64,000 nt of DNA from Fibrobacter sp. UBA7003 (GTDB lineage: Bacteria > Fibrobacterota > Fibrobacteria > Fibrobacterales > Fibrobacteraceae): positions 251,369 through 315,368 of the forward strand of contig DJXN01000014.1 in NCBI GenBank assembly GCA_002449765.1, written 5' to 3'. A program made the position numbers and the translations under genes. Shown here one piece after another: positions 18,701-26,732 of this stretch (the first letter of the stretch is position 1; every line of letters starts with the position of its first letter). Below the pieces are notes generated by a model, which was not told where the DNA came from, did not search any database, and saw only the letters and a program-made list of their open reading frames with translations.

Positions 18701-18750
18701 AGGCCAGCGAACCCGGAAAGGGCAAACAGGAAATAGATGAGAACGTTCAT
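15736..18750 (-). CDS. membrane protein with spermidine-synthase-like methyltransferase fold
   Basis: The 1004-residue protein has about 12-14 transmembrane helices in two blocks (1-200 and 250-455; opening MNVLIYFLFALSGFAGLIYE). A soluble Rossmann domain follows (about 520-740) with the SAM or decarboxy-SAM pocket VGFGSGMGAHYLL, acidic end CVEIEQEM, IDDAQTFF and SVPSNPWVSGVASLFSHEFY. A helical tail of about 250 residues ends it. This is the fused transporter/spermidine-synthase-like family. Family members carry the aminopropyltransferase fold but most have no shown polyamine activity. It is the last gene of a minus-strand run beginning at the FKBP gene. Confidence 0.85.
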   Translation of the reverse strand: MNVLIYFLFALSGFAGLIYEGSWARYLKLFLGHSSYGQVLTLCIYMGGLAIGSFVAGKMVEKVRRPLLGYAAVELAIGIGGVAYHPLYNALTGFFFDSEWVAGLGFTGAEIAKIVLATGSTLPIAIAVGMTFPFIAAGLMRKSGAEVSLPMLYFTNSFGSAIGILFTSYMLIPVLGNHVTLCVAASINFLLAAIFGYIGFTTTPNHEDDEDELPGDAAEGVSVAREPLNEDYAAEHKLAMPPKSTWFWIAGITGLTSFVYEIVWIRLLSLLMGSSSHSFDQMLSAFILGLAIGSAVSGKLLKKDSLVVLSMAQILMAFFALCTLYFHKPFWEMMNEANQIFNPTNDGYVCWSLFKYALSVLWMVPTSFFAGMTLPLITIILTRAFKSEAPIGKVYGWNTVGSILGSAGGGLLLLPLLQLKGALVLAAVLDFAIGFALLVVYRKRFRYSVAFYVICAFMVLPSIFVNFDPHLITSGAFRAYKNLHPDEKIIVRDGKTATISFHESNVHYYIKTNGKADASLGKDRSRPIEGDELTQAATAFMPMAVKDKPYDAAMVGFGSGMGAHYLLADPLLKDFDCVEIEQEMMDLAKGFYPWNSRGYDDPRIHIYIDDAQTFFLTNRRKYDLMISVPSNPWVSGVASLFSHEFYTKMRRYIKPGGLWVQWIQTYEFNDQLFLNILKALDVAFPYVSLYKAPEEPDIIIIASDEPVYQKAISRFSTDSTLMKEFERIHRDPEFFGEQNFLFTSKMVQSLMDGVAPNSIFTPMVDNKAEEARFVHSQAHIVQVFDSCEVCWPEYLDSAENALRRPARVKQMMQNAVDPYKQLALNAYLDDVQAKLDSARGFTHSEPDSVSTLSAMPALPAAAESSPLWVKFRVDYIEWIRGVPLEARDTNEVYVKVRTLVNEGAFPSSFVDEFNIMECARTKDYQTAARLVADFYEKYEMKAMDEFFLRNALLIAMLAGESELANAIYVDAIKEHESFFPVEKFLIEREIVKLRRAALKRQVSR

Positions 18751-18765
18751 GGGCTCCCCCTAGAA

Positions 18766-19380
18766 TCAGTTTTTCTCAAACGAAATTGACTTCATCGCAC
18801 GCACGACGTAAGTTTCGAGGTCGGCGCCAGCAAACGAACTAGCCATGACTACAAACAGGTTGTTGTTCGCCGTGAGCATGGCTCCCACGCTCTCCCTGTA
18901 GCCTTTCACTCCAACCATGTTGATAACGCCAAATTGTTTCTCGGTGTCATAGCGAGCGGAAACGACCTTCCCGCCCTTCAGCGGATCGAACGTGTTGAAC
19001 GAATAGTCGCTGTCCCATTGCAGGAAGTATTTCACGAAGGCTTCCGCATTCGCCATCGGGGGCGGGTTGAACGTGGAATCCTTGTCCAAGAAAGATGCAG
19101 GCATGCCGCGGTAGTTCAGCGTGACGCCGTGCTGCTGCAGGGACACCTTGAACACCCTCTGTTCCATGGAAAAGGCCTCGAAGCGATAGCCCCACTCCTG
19201 ATAATAGCCGAAGTTGAACGGGATGTCGATTTCCACGGCTTCGGGCACCGGCGATTTCACGTAGTAATCTCCCAGCCAGAAATGCTTGCGGATGGAAACC
19301 GCATTCGGATTCGCACAGCCGAGCATCATGAGGGACGCAAAGGCAAGCAGGCCCAAGACAAACTTTTTATACAACTTCAT
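18766..19380 (-). CDS. lipoprotein of unknown function
   Basis: A 204-residue protein with a lipoprotein signal (MKLYKKFVLGLLAFASLMML-GC-AN) and a compact mature domain without recognisable motifs (FNFGYYQEWGYRFEAFSMEQ; YDTEKQFGVINMVGVKGYRE; LTANNNLFVVMAS). It lies 15 bp upstream of the spermidine-synthase-like gene and has a GAGGAG ribosome site, so the two are probably co-transcribed. Confidence 0.75.
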   Translation of the reverse strand: MKLYKKFVLGLLAFASLMMLGCANPNAVSIRKHFWLGDYYVKSPVPEAVEIDIPFNFGYYQEWGYRFEAFSMEQRVFKVSLQQHGVTLNYRGMPASFLDKDSTFNPPPMANAEAFVKYFLQWDSDYSFNTFDPLKGGKVVSARYDTEKQFGVINMVGVKGYRESVGAMLTANNNLFVVMASSFAGADLETYVVRAMKSISFEKN

Positions 19381-19431
19381 AATGTACTCCTCGCCAATCC
19401 GGCATAAAAAACTTCTACGGACAAATAATAA

Positions 19432-19797
19432 CTAATCCGCTTTCTTTTCCGCGGCCTTGTCGCCTTCCTTCGGTTCCGTTTTCCACGGCGTAAGACCGAC
19501 GACATTTTCCACGGGTATCGAAAAAGCAATACCCTGCCCCATCGTGTCGAGGCCCGCCTTCTGGTAGAGGGCGTGGAGCACGGCATCCTTGATTTTTGCA
19601 TCCACGAGAATCATCACGATTTCCTTTTCGGGCTGGATGGCGATGTGGAAGAACGATTCCGCCTCCTTGTTCGCCGTACCGCGCGCATTCAGGATAGTGC
19701 CTCCGCGCGCGCCGGCATCCTTCGCCGCTTCCATCACGGTCTCCGAGAAACCGTTATTCACAATGCACAGGATAACTTCGTGGTTGAATCCGCTCAT
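19432..19797 (-). CDS. P-II family protein (second of two)
   Basis: A 121-residue protein with the ferredoxin-like P-II fold: opening strand HEVILCIVNNGFSETVMEAA, a short loop region ARGGTILNARGTANKEAESF, EKEIVMILVDAKIKDAVLHA, and ending with GIAFSIPVENVVGL. The classical T-loop tyrosine of GlnB is absent, so this is a divergent P-II, probably a small-molecule sensor for the membrane protein encoded next to it. Its start overlaps the stop of the preceding P-II gene (ATGA), implying translational coupling. Confidence 0.8.
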   Translation of the reverse strand: MSGFNHEVILCIVNNGFSETVMEAAKDAGARGGTILNARGTANKEAESFFHIAIQPEKEIVMILVDAKIKDAVLHALYQKAGLDTMGQGIAFSIPVENVVGLTPWKTEPKEGDKAAEKKAD

Positions 19798-20219
19798 TTT
19801 TCGTTCCTCCGTACCGCATCGCGGTTGTCGCTCAGGAAGTTGAAGATGGACTTGCCGATGATGCTCGACATCGGGATGGTGTAGGCAATCCCCTTGCCCC
19901 CCGCAATCGTGTTGAATTTTTCGGCGAGGCTGTCGAGGGCCGCGCGCAGGTGGTTTTCGCCGATAACGCTGAAAACGACCGCGCGTTCGGAATCCGCGAG
20001 ACCCATCGCCGTCGCAATTTCGCGCGGGGCGGTACCATGGCCGAACACGACCATCTGCATGTTCACCCCGAAGGACTGGATATGGTCCATGTAGAAGTCC
20101 GCCTTCGCACGGTTCACGATGGTAACGAGAATCTTGAGACGATTCATGGATACACGCGAACGTCCATCCGCCTTCCCGTAAAACCTTCTCGCGATTCCTG
20201 TTCTCTTGGATTCAGCCAT
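19794..20219 (-). CDS. P-II family protein (first of two)
   Basis: The P-II-like core begins at MNRLKILVTIVNRAKADFYM and ends with KGIAYTIPMSSIIGKSIFNF. I choose ATG 20219 (141 aa), five bases after AGGTTGG and 8 bp after the DUF1538 stop. ATG 20147 is a shorter alternative that starts right at the core. The pair of P-II genes shares the layout G-GIA-(Y/F)(T/S)IP-(S/E)--G but is otherwise divergent, which suggests a hetero-oligomer or two different signals. The gene sits directly behind the DUF1538 membrane gene, an arrangement that implies control of its activity. Confidence 0.78.
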   Translation of the reverse strand: MAESKRTGIARRFYGKADGRSRVSMNRLKILVTIVNRAKADFYMDHIQSFGVNMQMVVFGHGTAPREIATAMGLADSERAVVFSVIGENHLRAALDSLAEKFNTIAGGKGIAYTIPMSSIIGKSIFNFLSDNRDAVRRNEK

Positions 20220-20227
20220 ATTCCAAC

Positions 20228-21760
20228 CTACACAAAATCTATAATCTGCTCGTCGTCGGCGTCCTGGATGCGGCGCATCATCATGCGGTTCTTCAGCTTG
20301 TTTGTCGCGATAGCCTTGAAACCAAGCACCTGGATTGTGATGAGCGGGGTCATCGCGACCATGGCCACAATGCCGAACGCATAGCTCAACACGGACTGTC
20401 CGCCATCGTGAATCACGGAGCACGCGCCGATAGAAAGCGGAAGGATAAAGCTCGACGTAAGCGGACCGCTCGCGACGCCGCCCGAGTCAAAGGCGATTGC
20501 CGTGTAGAGCTTGGGCACAAAGAACGAGAGCGCAAGCGAGATAAAGTAACCGGGAATGAGGTAGTAGATTATCGGGAAGCCTACAATGATGCGGATCATC
20601 GAAAGCCCGATGGAAAGTCCGACACCTACCGAAAGCGCGACGAGCATGGAACGCTTGCTCACGAGGCCACCGGTAATATCCTCGACCTGCTTGTTGAGCA
20701 CGTGGACAGCGGGTTCCGCAAGCACGACCACCATGCCGATTACAAATCCGGATGCGACCAGCGCACGAGGCAACTTCGCAAGCTCCATTCCGAGTTCAAA
20801 ACCGATGGGCATGAACCCGACCGTCACCGCCGTAAGGAAGACGACGAGACCGACAAACGTGTAACCGATGCCGAAAGCGATTTGCATGAGTTTTGATTTC
20901 GAAAGCCTAAGCGCCACGGACTGCAGTACCATGAAGAATCCGACAATGAGTCCAAGCGCCACGAGAACTTCCTTGGCGACTGCCGCAAGCGCCGGGACAA
21001 AGTTTTCGCCGAGGTTCGCATCGATGGAATAGCTTGCCGGAGAGAGCTGGTACGTGAGGTCGCCCTTCGAAAAAAGCACAAGGCCCATGAGTGCGATGAT
21101 GGGGCCGATGGAGCAGAGGGCGATTAGGCCGAAGCTGTTCTCGTTCGCATTCTTGCCGCCGATGGCGCCGGCGACGCCCACGCCGAGCGCCATGATGAAC
21201 GGCACCGTGATGGGGCCGGTCGTCACGCCGCCGGAATCGAAGGCGAGCGGCACGAACTGCTCCTTGCCGAAGGTAAGCATCAGCATTCCGAGCATGAACA
21301 GCACCATATAGAAAAAGATGATGATAGAAGAAAGGTCCTTGCGCCACACAATCTTCACGATGGCAAGGAGCAGGAAGAGCCCAACACCCACGCCGACCGT
21401 CACGATCAAGAGCACAGGTTCCACGGCGTTCTTCACCTGCTCGGCAAGCACGGAGAGGTCAGGTTCCGCAACCGTAATCAGCACTCCCATCACGAAGCAG
21501 ACCGAAAGGAGCAGCAAAAGCTTGCGCGACTTGGTAAGGCCCGAACCCACTTGTTCGCCCATCGGCGTCATGGCGAGGTCGGCGCCCAGGTTGAAAAGGC
21601 CGATTCCCACTACCAGGAACACAGCGCTCACACAAAAGACGACAAGCTCCTTGAGCGAAAAATCAACGAGCGGCGTGAACGAAAGCACAAGGACAATCAG
21701 CGTCACAGGCAATACGGACGCGAACGCTTCCTTCAGCTTTTCAAACAGAATTTTGAACAT
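20228..21760 (-). CDS. DUF1538 domain integral membrane protein
   Basis: This 510-residue protein has about 12-14 membrane helices in two homologous halves, the usual double DUF1538 layout. Each half carries a matching signature: FNLGADLAMTPMGEQVGSGL against ELGMELAKLPRALVASGFVI, and AFDSGGVTTGPITVPFIMAL against AFDSGGVASGPLTSSFILPL. The duplicated FDSGG-(T/S)GP motif in the membrane looks like a substrate or ion site. The family is uncharacterised; transport is an inference from topology and from the adjacent P-II genes. Its ATG overlaps the FKBP stop (TAATG). Confidence 0.85.
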   Translation of the reverse strand: MFKILFEKLKEAFASVLPVTLIVLVLSFTPLVDFSLKELVVFCVSAVFLVVGIGLFNLGADLAMTPMGEQVGSGLTKSRKLLLLLSVCFVMGVLITVAEPDLSVLAEQVKNAVEPVLLIVTVGVGVGLFLLLAIVKIVWRKDLSSIIIFFYMVLFMLGMLMLTFGKEQFVPLAFDSGGVTTGPITVPFIMALGVGVAGAIGGKNANENSFGLIALCSIGPIIALMGLVLFSKGDLTYQLSPASYSIDANLGENFVPALAAVAKEVLVALGLIVGFFMVLQSVALRLSKSKLMQIAFGIGYTFVGLVVFLTAVTVGFMPIGFELGMELAKLPRALVASGFVIGMVVVLAEPAVHVLNKQVEDITGGLVSKRSMLVALSVGVGLSIGLSMIRIIVGFPIIYYLIPGYFISLALSFFVPKLYTAIAFDSGGVASGPLTSSFILPLSIGACSVIHDGGQSVLSYAFGIVAMVAMTPLITIQVLGFKAIATNKLKNRMMMRRIQDADDEQIIDFV

Positions 21761-23004
21761 TACTCGCCCAGGTACTCCACCGCGAAAATGAGGGTCGCGC
21801 CGCCTGGAATCGGACCTGCGCCACGGCTTCCGTAACCGAGTCCGGGCGGAATCATGAGGATTCGCTTTTCACCCGGGAGCATGCCCGCCACGCCAAGGTC
21901 CCATCCGCGGATAACGCGTCCGCCGCCAAGCGGGAAGGAGAAAGGCTGTTCGCGGTCGCGGGAGCTATCGAACTTGTATCCGTTCGTGAGCCAGCCCGTG
22001 TAATGCACCTTCACGTTCGCACCGGCCTTGGCAGGTTCGCCTTCGCCCTGCTGGATGACCGCATAGCGGAGACCCTCGGAGCCGTTCTCGAAAGAGAGCG
22101 TCGTCGTATCGGGGAAGAAATCCATCTTGGCGGCAATCTCGGGATCGACCATCGATTCAACAAGTTCGACACGGAACACGAGCGTGGAGTTCGGCGGAAT
22201 CATCGTAAACGCGGTGGCTCCATAGCCCATGGACGGACTCACGCGCAGCCAGCGCACGCCGCCTTCGCGCATGCCGTCAAGGCCTATTTCCCAGCCCTTG
22301 ATCATCTTGCCCGCGCCAAGCACCACCTCGAAAGGCTTGCCGAGATCCTTGGAACTTCCGAACTTGCGGCCACTCAGGAGCCAGCCCGTGTAATGCACCT
22401 TCAGGTTCGAGCCGGCCATCGCAGGCTTGCCCGTTCCGGCTTTCTCCTCAAAAATCTTGAGGCCCTTGTCCTTGTCCTGCCACTTCATCTTGTTCACGTC
22501 GGCAGGGAACACGTCGGGTTCCATGGGCTTTTCGGCAGCCACCAGTTCCACTTCGAAGTAGAGGTCGGAATAGGGAGGAATTCCTTCGAGGGAATTTTCG
22601 CCATACGCCATGGTGTAAGGAACCGTAAGCTTGCGGACTTCGCCCACCTTCATGCCGAGGAGGCCCTTGTCCCACCCAGAAATCACCTGGCCCACGCCAA
22701 TCGTGAATTCGAGAGGTTCGCCGCTGGCGTATGTATCGGCAAACGGAACAGGGCCCGTCGCGGTCGGCTCTTCCGAAGCGGAATCCGCAACGGACGTGTC
22801 CTTCGGCGCCGCCTTTACCGCAGAATCCAGCTTGACCGTATCTGCCGCCACGTCTGCATAGAGAAAACCCTTGTAGTGCACCTTGATCAGCTGGCCCGCA
22901 CGAATCTCGTCGCCATCGCCGGTTTTGACCACTTCCACATTGTACGGAACCGCCCAAGCCATGCACGCCAAGCCAAGAATCAGAAAAATCTTCAATTTTG
23001 ACAT
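21760..23004 (-). CDS. exported peptidyl-prolyl isomerase with three FKBP domains
   Basis: The start at ATG 23004 follows GTAGGAGATTTT and gives the signal peptide [20 protein letters not shown]; the upstream extension to 23064 is rejected. Three FKBP domains follow. The first (about 20-165) is interrupted by an acidic 35-residue insert; the second and third carry [29 protein letters not shown] / [20 protein letters not shown] and [18 protein letters not shown] / [18 protein letters not shown]. These enzymes speed proline isomerisation in envelope proteins. It is the first gene of a minus-strand run (FKBP, DUF1538, P-II, P-II, lipoprotein, spermidine-synthase-like). Confidence 0.9.
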   Translation of the reverse strand: MSKLKIFLILGLACMAWAVPYNVEVVKTGDGDEIRAGQLIKVHYKGFLYADVAADTVKLDSAVKAAPKDTSVADSASEEPTATGPVPFADTYASGEPLEFTIGVGQVISGWDKGLLGMKVGEVRKLTVPYTMAYGENSLEGIPPYSDLYFEVELVAAEKPMEPDVFPADVNKMKWQDKDKGLKIFEEKAGTGKPAMAGSNLKVHYTGWLLSGRKFGSSKDLGKPFEVVLGAGKMIKGWEIGLDGMREGGVRWLRVSPSMGYGATAFTMIPPNSTLVFRVELVESMVDPEIAAKMDFFPDTTTLSFENGSEGLRYAVIQQGEGEPAKAGANVKVHYTGWLTNGYKFDSSRDREQPFSFPLGGGRVIRGWDLGVAGMLPGEKRILMIPPGLGYGSRGAGPIPGGATLIFAVEYLGE

Positions 23005-23081
23005 AAAATCTCCTACCCCACAAGATAGAAAAATGCTAGTTTTTTGAAAAAAGAGAAATTGCAATATAGAACGGGAAGATT

Positions 23082-23648
23082 ATGCTATCAGTCATCATCG
23101 TCATCGTTATCATTATCCTGTCCATCATCCTGGCAGGAATCGGCGCCTACGTGGTCATCCACAGCTCCGACGAAAAGGAAGAGGTGAAGCCGGTCATCGA
23201 CGTTTCCGGCAAGTACGCCGTCGTAGTCCGTCCCGCCCGCGAATCGATTACCGCCGTGAAGCCCTCGGACAATTCCATCCGTGCCTGGCTCGAAACGCAG
23301 GAACAGCTCACCCCGGAACAGCGCGAGCAATATCTGGAACAATGGAAGGCGAGCATCGAGGAAACCATCAAGACTATCGACGAAGGCGACCAGAACGGCA
23401 CCGTCACCTACCGAATCGAACTTGGCCCCAAGGGCAAGGAATACGTGAAATTCGTCCACGAGGAGAATTTCATCACCCGCGAACAAATCCGCAACCACGC
23501 AGAAATTCTACCCCCCTACGTCCTCGGATGCGACTGCAGGCTCCTGCCCAAGCAGCCCTGGGAAAACCCCAGCAAGTCCGGATGGAAGGCGGTGGTCCCC
23601 ACCCACGGAAGCACCTACGATGTCCCGGACTGGAGGCAACTTGTTTAA
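23082..23648 (+). CDS. membrane-anchored protein of unknown function
   Basis: The 188-residue protein has an N-terminal helix (MLSVIIVIVIIILSIILAGI) and a soluble domain of about 150 residues (LETQEQLTPEQREQYLEQWK; GPKGKEYVKFVHEENFITRE; PYVLGCDCRLLPKQPW). It is divergent from the FKBP gene and overlaps the start of the next gene, so the two are probably an operon. I recognise no family. Confidence 0.7.
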   Translation: MLSVIIVIVIIILSIILAGIGAYVVIHSSDEKEEVKPVIDVSGKYAVVVRPARESITAVKPSDNSIRAWLETQEQLTPEQREQYLEQWKASIEETIKTIDEGDQNGTVTYRIELGPKGKEYVKFVHEENFITREQIRNHAEILPPYVLGCDCRLLPKQPWENPSKSGWKAVVPTHGSTYDVPDWRQLV

Positions 23649-25836
23649 TTCCCTAAGACCCGCACTATTCGCCTTTTTCGTAGCGCCCGCAATAGCCCTT
23701 GCGGCCGGTTCTGCCATCATCACGCTCGAAATGCCCGTCGGCGCACGCCAGCTGGGCATGGGCGAAGTGGGAGCAGCCCTCGCCGACGACGCGTCGGCCA
23801 TGTACTACAACCCCGCAGGACTTGCGTTCGGCCCCCTTTCCGATGAATGGAAGGTCTCGTATCCGGCAGATGCCAAGACGACCCCGCACTTCACCAACAT
23901 GGCCAGCCGTTCCAAGAACGGGTTCTTCTCCAAGAGCGAACTCTGGGCCGGCACCGTGAACGGGATTCTCAAGTTCGACGGCGAACAGTGGATCAACTAC
24001 CACACCGTCACGCTCCAGGGCAACGCGAAGGTGAAAGACGCCGTGCGCGTATTCGCGGGCACCGAACGCGGACTCGACGAATACACCCGCCAGGTCAAGA
24101 AATTCAACGACATCAAGAACGCCGACGACGAATCGCACGTCGTGGAAGTAAAGATTCCCTGGGACCTCGTCGTGAAGGATACGATTACTGCCATCCTCTA
24201 CGAGAGCCGCACCGAAAAGCTCTGGGTGGGCACCCCGAAGGCGCTCTACCGCTTCGACGGCAAGGCCTGGAAGAGCTACGAGAGCGAACTCGGTTCCCAC
24301 CGCATCACTGCGCTCGAAAACCAGGGAGCCTCGCTCTGGATTGGCACCGACAACGGACTTTTCCTCTACCGTAACGGCCAGTTCGAACAGAAGGGCAAGG
24401 TGCTCCCGAGCCAAAAGATCAACGACCTCGTGTGGTCGGAAAGCCGCAAGGAACTTTTCGTCGCAGTCGACGGAGCGGGCATCGCAAGGCTCGTTCCCAA
24501 GAAGAGCGTAAACGACAAGGACCGCTGGAGCCTCTTCAACGAAGAGGACGGCATCATGGACTTGCACCCGACCGCACTCGCCGTCGACAGTTCCGCCCAT
24601 GTATGGGCTGCGCATAACGGGGGGCTAAGCCACTTCAACCTGCGCAAGTGGGAACAGGTGAAATTCGAAGGGAACGTGGTGAACGACATCTCCGTCGACC
24701 AGAAGGGACACATCTGGATTGCTACCGACAAGGGCGTGTGGCGCCACCTGCCGGACTACGCGACCGCAAGCGGACGCAAGGCCGAACTTGAACGCGGAGT
24801 CGCCGAACAGGAAGGCAGCGTCAAGAAGGACGACGAGTGGCTCCACTTCCATTCCGGCAACGGCCTTTCCACGAACAAGGTCTGGAAGGTCCTGCCGCAG
24901 GGCGGAGACGTCTGGTTCAGCACAGCAAACGGCATGGAACTCTACAAGGACGCCGACTACCAGCTTGTCGCCTTCTACGAAAAGCTTTTGCCCGTCCTCA
25001 ACATTCCCGACCTCTACCACCTCTTCGGGGGCATGACCATTCCCATTGCGGAATGGGGAACGCTCGGGTTCTTCGTGAATTTCGTGAGCTTCGGTTCGAC
25101 AGTCGTTTCCGGCGATGTCGACATGGACGACCTCGTAGCCTACAACAGTTCCGAAATCGTCGGCGGCGTAAGCTATGGCACGCGATTCCCGAACAACTGG
25201 GGCCTGGGCCTCAGCATCAAGTTATTCTATTCCGACCTGAGTTCCGGAGCGGGCGCTGGCGAAGAAGAAGCGACCACCTTCGGCTATGCATTCGACATCG
25301 GCGTACTCAAGAAAGACTTGTTCATAGACAAACTAAATTTCGCACTTGTCCTTGCGAATATCGGTCCGAGCGTCTACTATGTGGACAAGACCATCGAAGA
25401 CCCGATTCCCTTGACTTGGCGCCTCGGCCTTTCGTACGAAATCCTTTCGCTCGCCGACTACAAGCTCACTATCGCGGCGGACTACAACCGCGAAGTCGTC
25501 TACGACGACGACAAGGGAAACCCGGAACCGTTCTACATCAGTTGCTGGAAATCCATCGGGCATCCCGAACGCGGAGGTCACGGATTCGAAGCGTTCAAGA
25601 ACTCGCTCATGCAGGGCGTCTTCAACGTCGGTTCCGAATTCATCTACTCGAACACCATCGCACTCCGCCTCGGCTATCTCTACGACCAGACCGGCAAGCG
25701 TAACGAGATGGACTTCGGTTTCGGCCTCATGATTTCGGACATGCTGCAGTTCGACTTCGCGACCATCATGGACGTGGGCGACAACGACGGCGTGCGCGAC
25801 GGACAGATGCGCTTCGGCATGCTGTTCAAGTTCTAA
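23620..25836 (+). CDS. PorV/PorQ-like outer-membrane protein with inserted propeller
   Basis: The N-terminus has a signal peptide and then GARQLGMGEVGAALADDASA followed by MYYNPAGLAFG, the signature of the PorV/UPF0164 barrel family. Residues of about 95-460 are not barrel. They are repeats of the two-component-regulator propeller type (GILKFDGEQWINYHT, KLWVGTPKALYRFDGKAWKS, SLWIGTDNGLFLYRNGQFEQ, HIWIATDKGVWRHL). The last 270 residues return to a barrel ending in MLFKF. ATG 23620 has GGAAG upstream; an in-frame TTG at 23641, four bases after GGAGG, is a strong alternative start. PorV-type proteins in the FCB group serve type IX secretion; that link is an inference here. Confidence 0.8.
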   Translation: MSRTGGNLFNSLRPALFAFFVAPAIALAAGSAIITLEMPVGARQLGMGEVGAALADDASAMYYNPAGLAFGPLSDEWKVSYPADAKTTPHFTNMASRSKNGFFSKSELWAGTVNGILKFDGEQWINYHTVTLQGNAKVKDAVRVFAGTERGLDEYTRQVKKFNDIKNADDESHVVEVKIPWDLVVKDTITAILYESRTEKLWVGTPKALYRFDGKAWKSYESELGSHRITALENQGASLWIGTDNGLFLYRNGQFEQKGKVLPSQKINDLVWSESRKELFVAVDGAGIARLVPKKSVNDKDRWSLFNEEDGIMDLHPTALAVDSSAHVWAAHNGGLSHFNLRKWEQVKFEGNVVNDISVDQKGHIWIATDKGVWRHLPDYATASGRKAELERGVAEQEGSVKKDDEWLHFHSGNGLSTNKVWKVLPQGGDVWFSTANGMELYKDADYQLVAFYEKLLPVLNIPDLYHLFGGMTIPIAEWGTLGFFVNFVSFGSTVVSGDVDMDDLVAYNSSEIVGGVSYGTRFPNNWGLGLSIKLFYSDLSSGAGAGEEEATTFGYAFDIGVLKKDLFIDKLNFALVLANIGPSVYYVDKTIEDPIPLTWRLGLSYEILSLADYKLTIAADYNREVVYDDDKGNPEPFYISCWKSIGHPERGGHGFEAFKNSLMQGVFNVGSEFIYSNTIALRLGYLYDQTGKRNEMDFGFGLMISDMLQFDFATIMDVGDNDGVRDGQMRFGMLFKF

Positions 25837-25851
25837 GCAGATATTTACGCT

Positions 25852-26637
25852 TTATTCCACGCGCTCGAGAATCACGAGTGCACGGTCCTGCGTGCTGTTC
25901 GGGATAGTGTAGAAGTGCTTCGCAATTAGCTTGTAGCCGAAATCTTCAGGGTGGAAAACCTTCAGCTCGTCGGCGACACCCGGACCCTTCATAAAATACA
26001 CGCGTCCACCCACCTTGAGCGAATTCGCAAGGCGCGGGAGGGTCTTTTCCATCCATTCGAATGCGCGGCTGATGACGCCATCCACGGGAATCGTCATGCT
26101 GCGGCTCGTCACCTTGTGACCGAACACGTCTATACCCCTGAGGCCCATCTTCTCGATGACCATGTTCAAAAAGTTGATGCGGTTCGGGCGCGGTTCGCAG
26201 AGCGTGAGGCGGACATGCGGGTTCACGAGCTTGAGCGGGATTCCGGGGAATCCGGCTCCGCTGCCGATATCGATCATGCGGGCCGGCCACTCGGGAACAT
26301 ACGCATTGATGAGCGTGCAGTCGGCGTAATGGCGTTCCACCATCGTCTCGAACGCGTTGAGGCGCGTCAAGTCCTGGTCGTCGTTGTTCGCACGCAGCAG
26401 CTGATGGAACTCCCAAAATTGCGCAAGCGTCGCGGGTTCGAGTTCAACGCCGTAGTAATGCAGGAGCTTGTCGAGGCCTTCCAGCGAAGGCTTTACGCGC
26501 TTCCCGTTAAACAGCGGAAAGTCAGTGCGCGGGGCCTTGAGGTGCGGGACGAAATCGCGACCGGCGGAGCTCCCTGCACGGGCGGGAGTGCGGCCGGACC
26601 ACTTCTTTGGATTCTTATGCCAGGAATCGCTTGCCAT
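25852..26637 (-). CDS. rsmG: 16S rRNA (guanine527-N7)-methyltransferase
   Basis: The 261-residue protein has an unusual basic N-terminal extension of about 45 residues, then the RsmG core. The SAM-binding motif is MIDIGSGAGFPGIPLK, followed by LCEPRPNRINFLN and the VISRAFEWMEKTLP segment that corresponds to the family's SRA motif. The enzyme adds N7-methyl to G527 of 16S rRNA in the ribosome decoding region. The promoter-like TAAATTTG ends four bases before the start. Convergent with the PorV-like gene. Confidence 0.93.
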   Translation of the reverse strand: MASDSWHKNPKKWSGRTPARAGSSAGRDFVPHLKAPRTDFPLFNGKRVKPSLEGLDKLLHYYGVELEPATLAQFWEFHQLLRANNDDQDLTRLNAFETMVERHYADCTLINAYVPEWPARMIDIGSGAGFPGIPLKLVNPHVRLTLCEPRPNRINFLNMVIEKMGLRGIDVFGHKVTSRSMTIPVDGVISRAFEWMEKTLPRLANSLKVGGRVYFMKGPGVADELKVFHPEDFGYKLIAKHFYTIPNSTQDRALVILERVE

Positions 26638-26641
26638 GGTC

Positions 26642-26649
26642 CAAATTTA
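26642..26649 (-). promoter_or_regulatory. promoter box TAAATTTG immediately before rsmG
   Basis: On the minus strand this reads TTTTTAAATTTGGACCATG, nearly the same as the region before 13714. It matches TAnnTTTG and lies so close to the ATG that the transcript would be leaderless. Confidence 0.5.
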
Positions 26650-26732
26650 AAAACATAAACGCAGCCTCTAAAAAAAAACGGGCAAAACGGCACATTTTGG
26701 CCGCGAAATCGTTTTTATAGGTAGAGGCAAAC

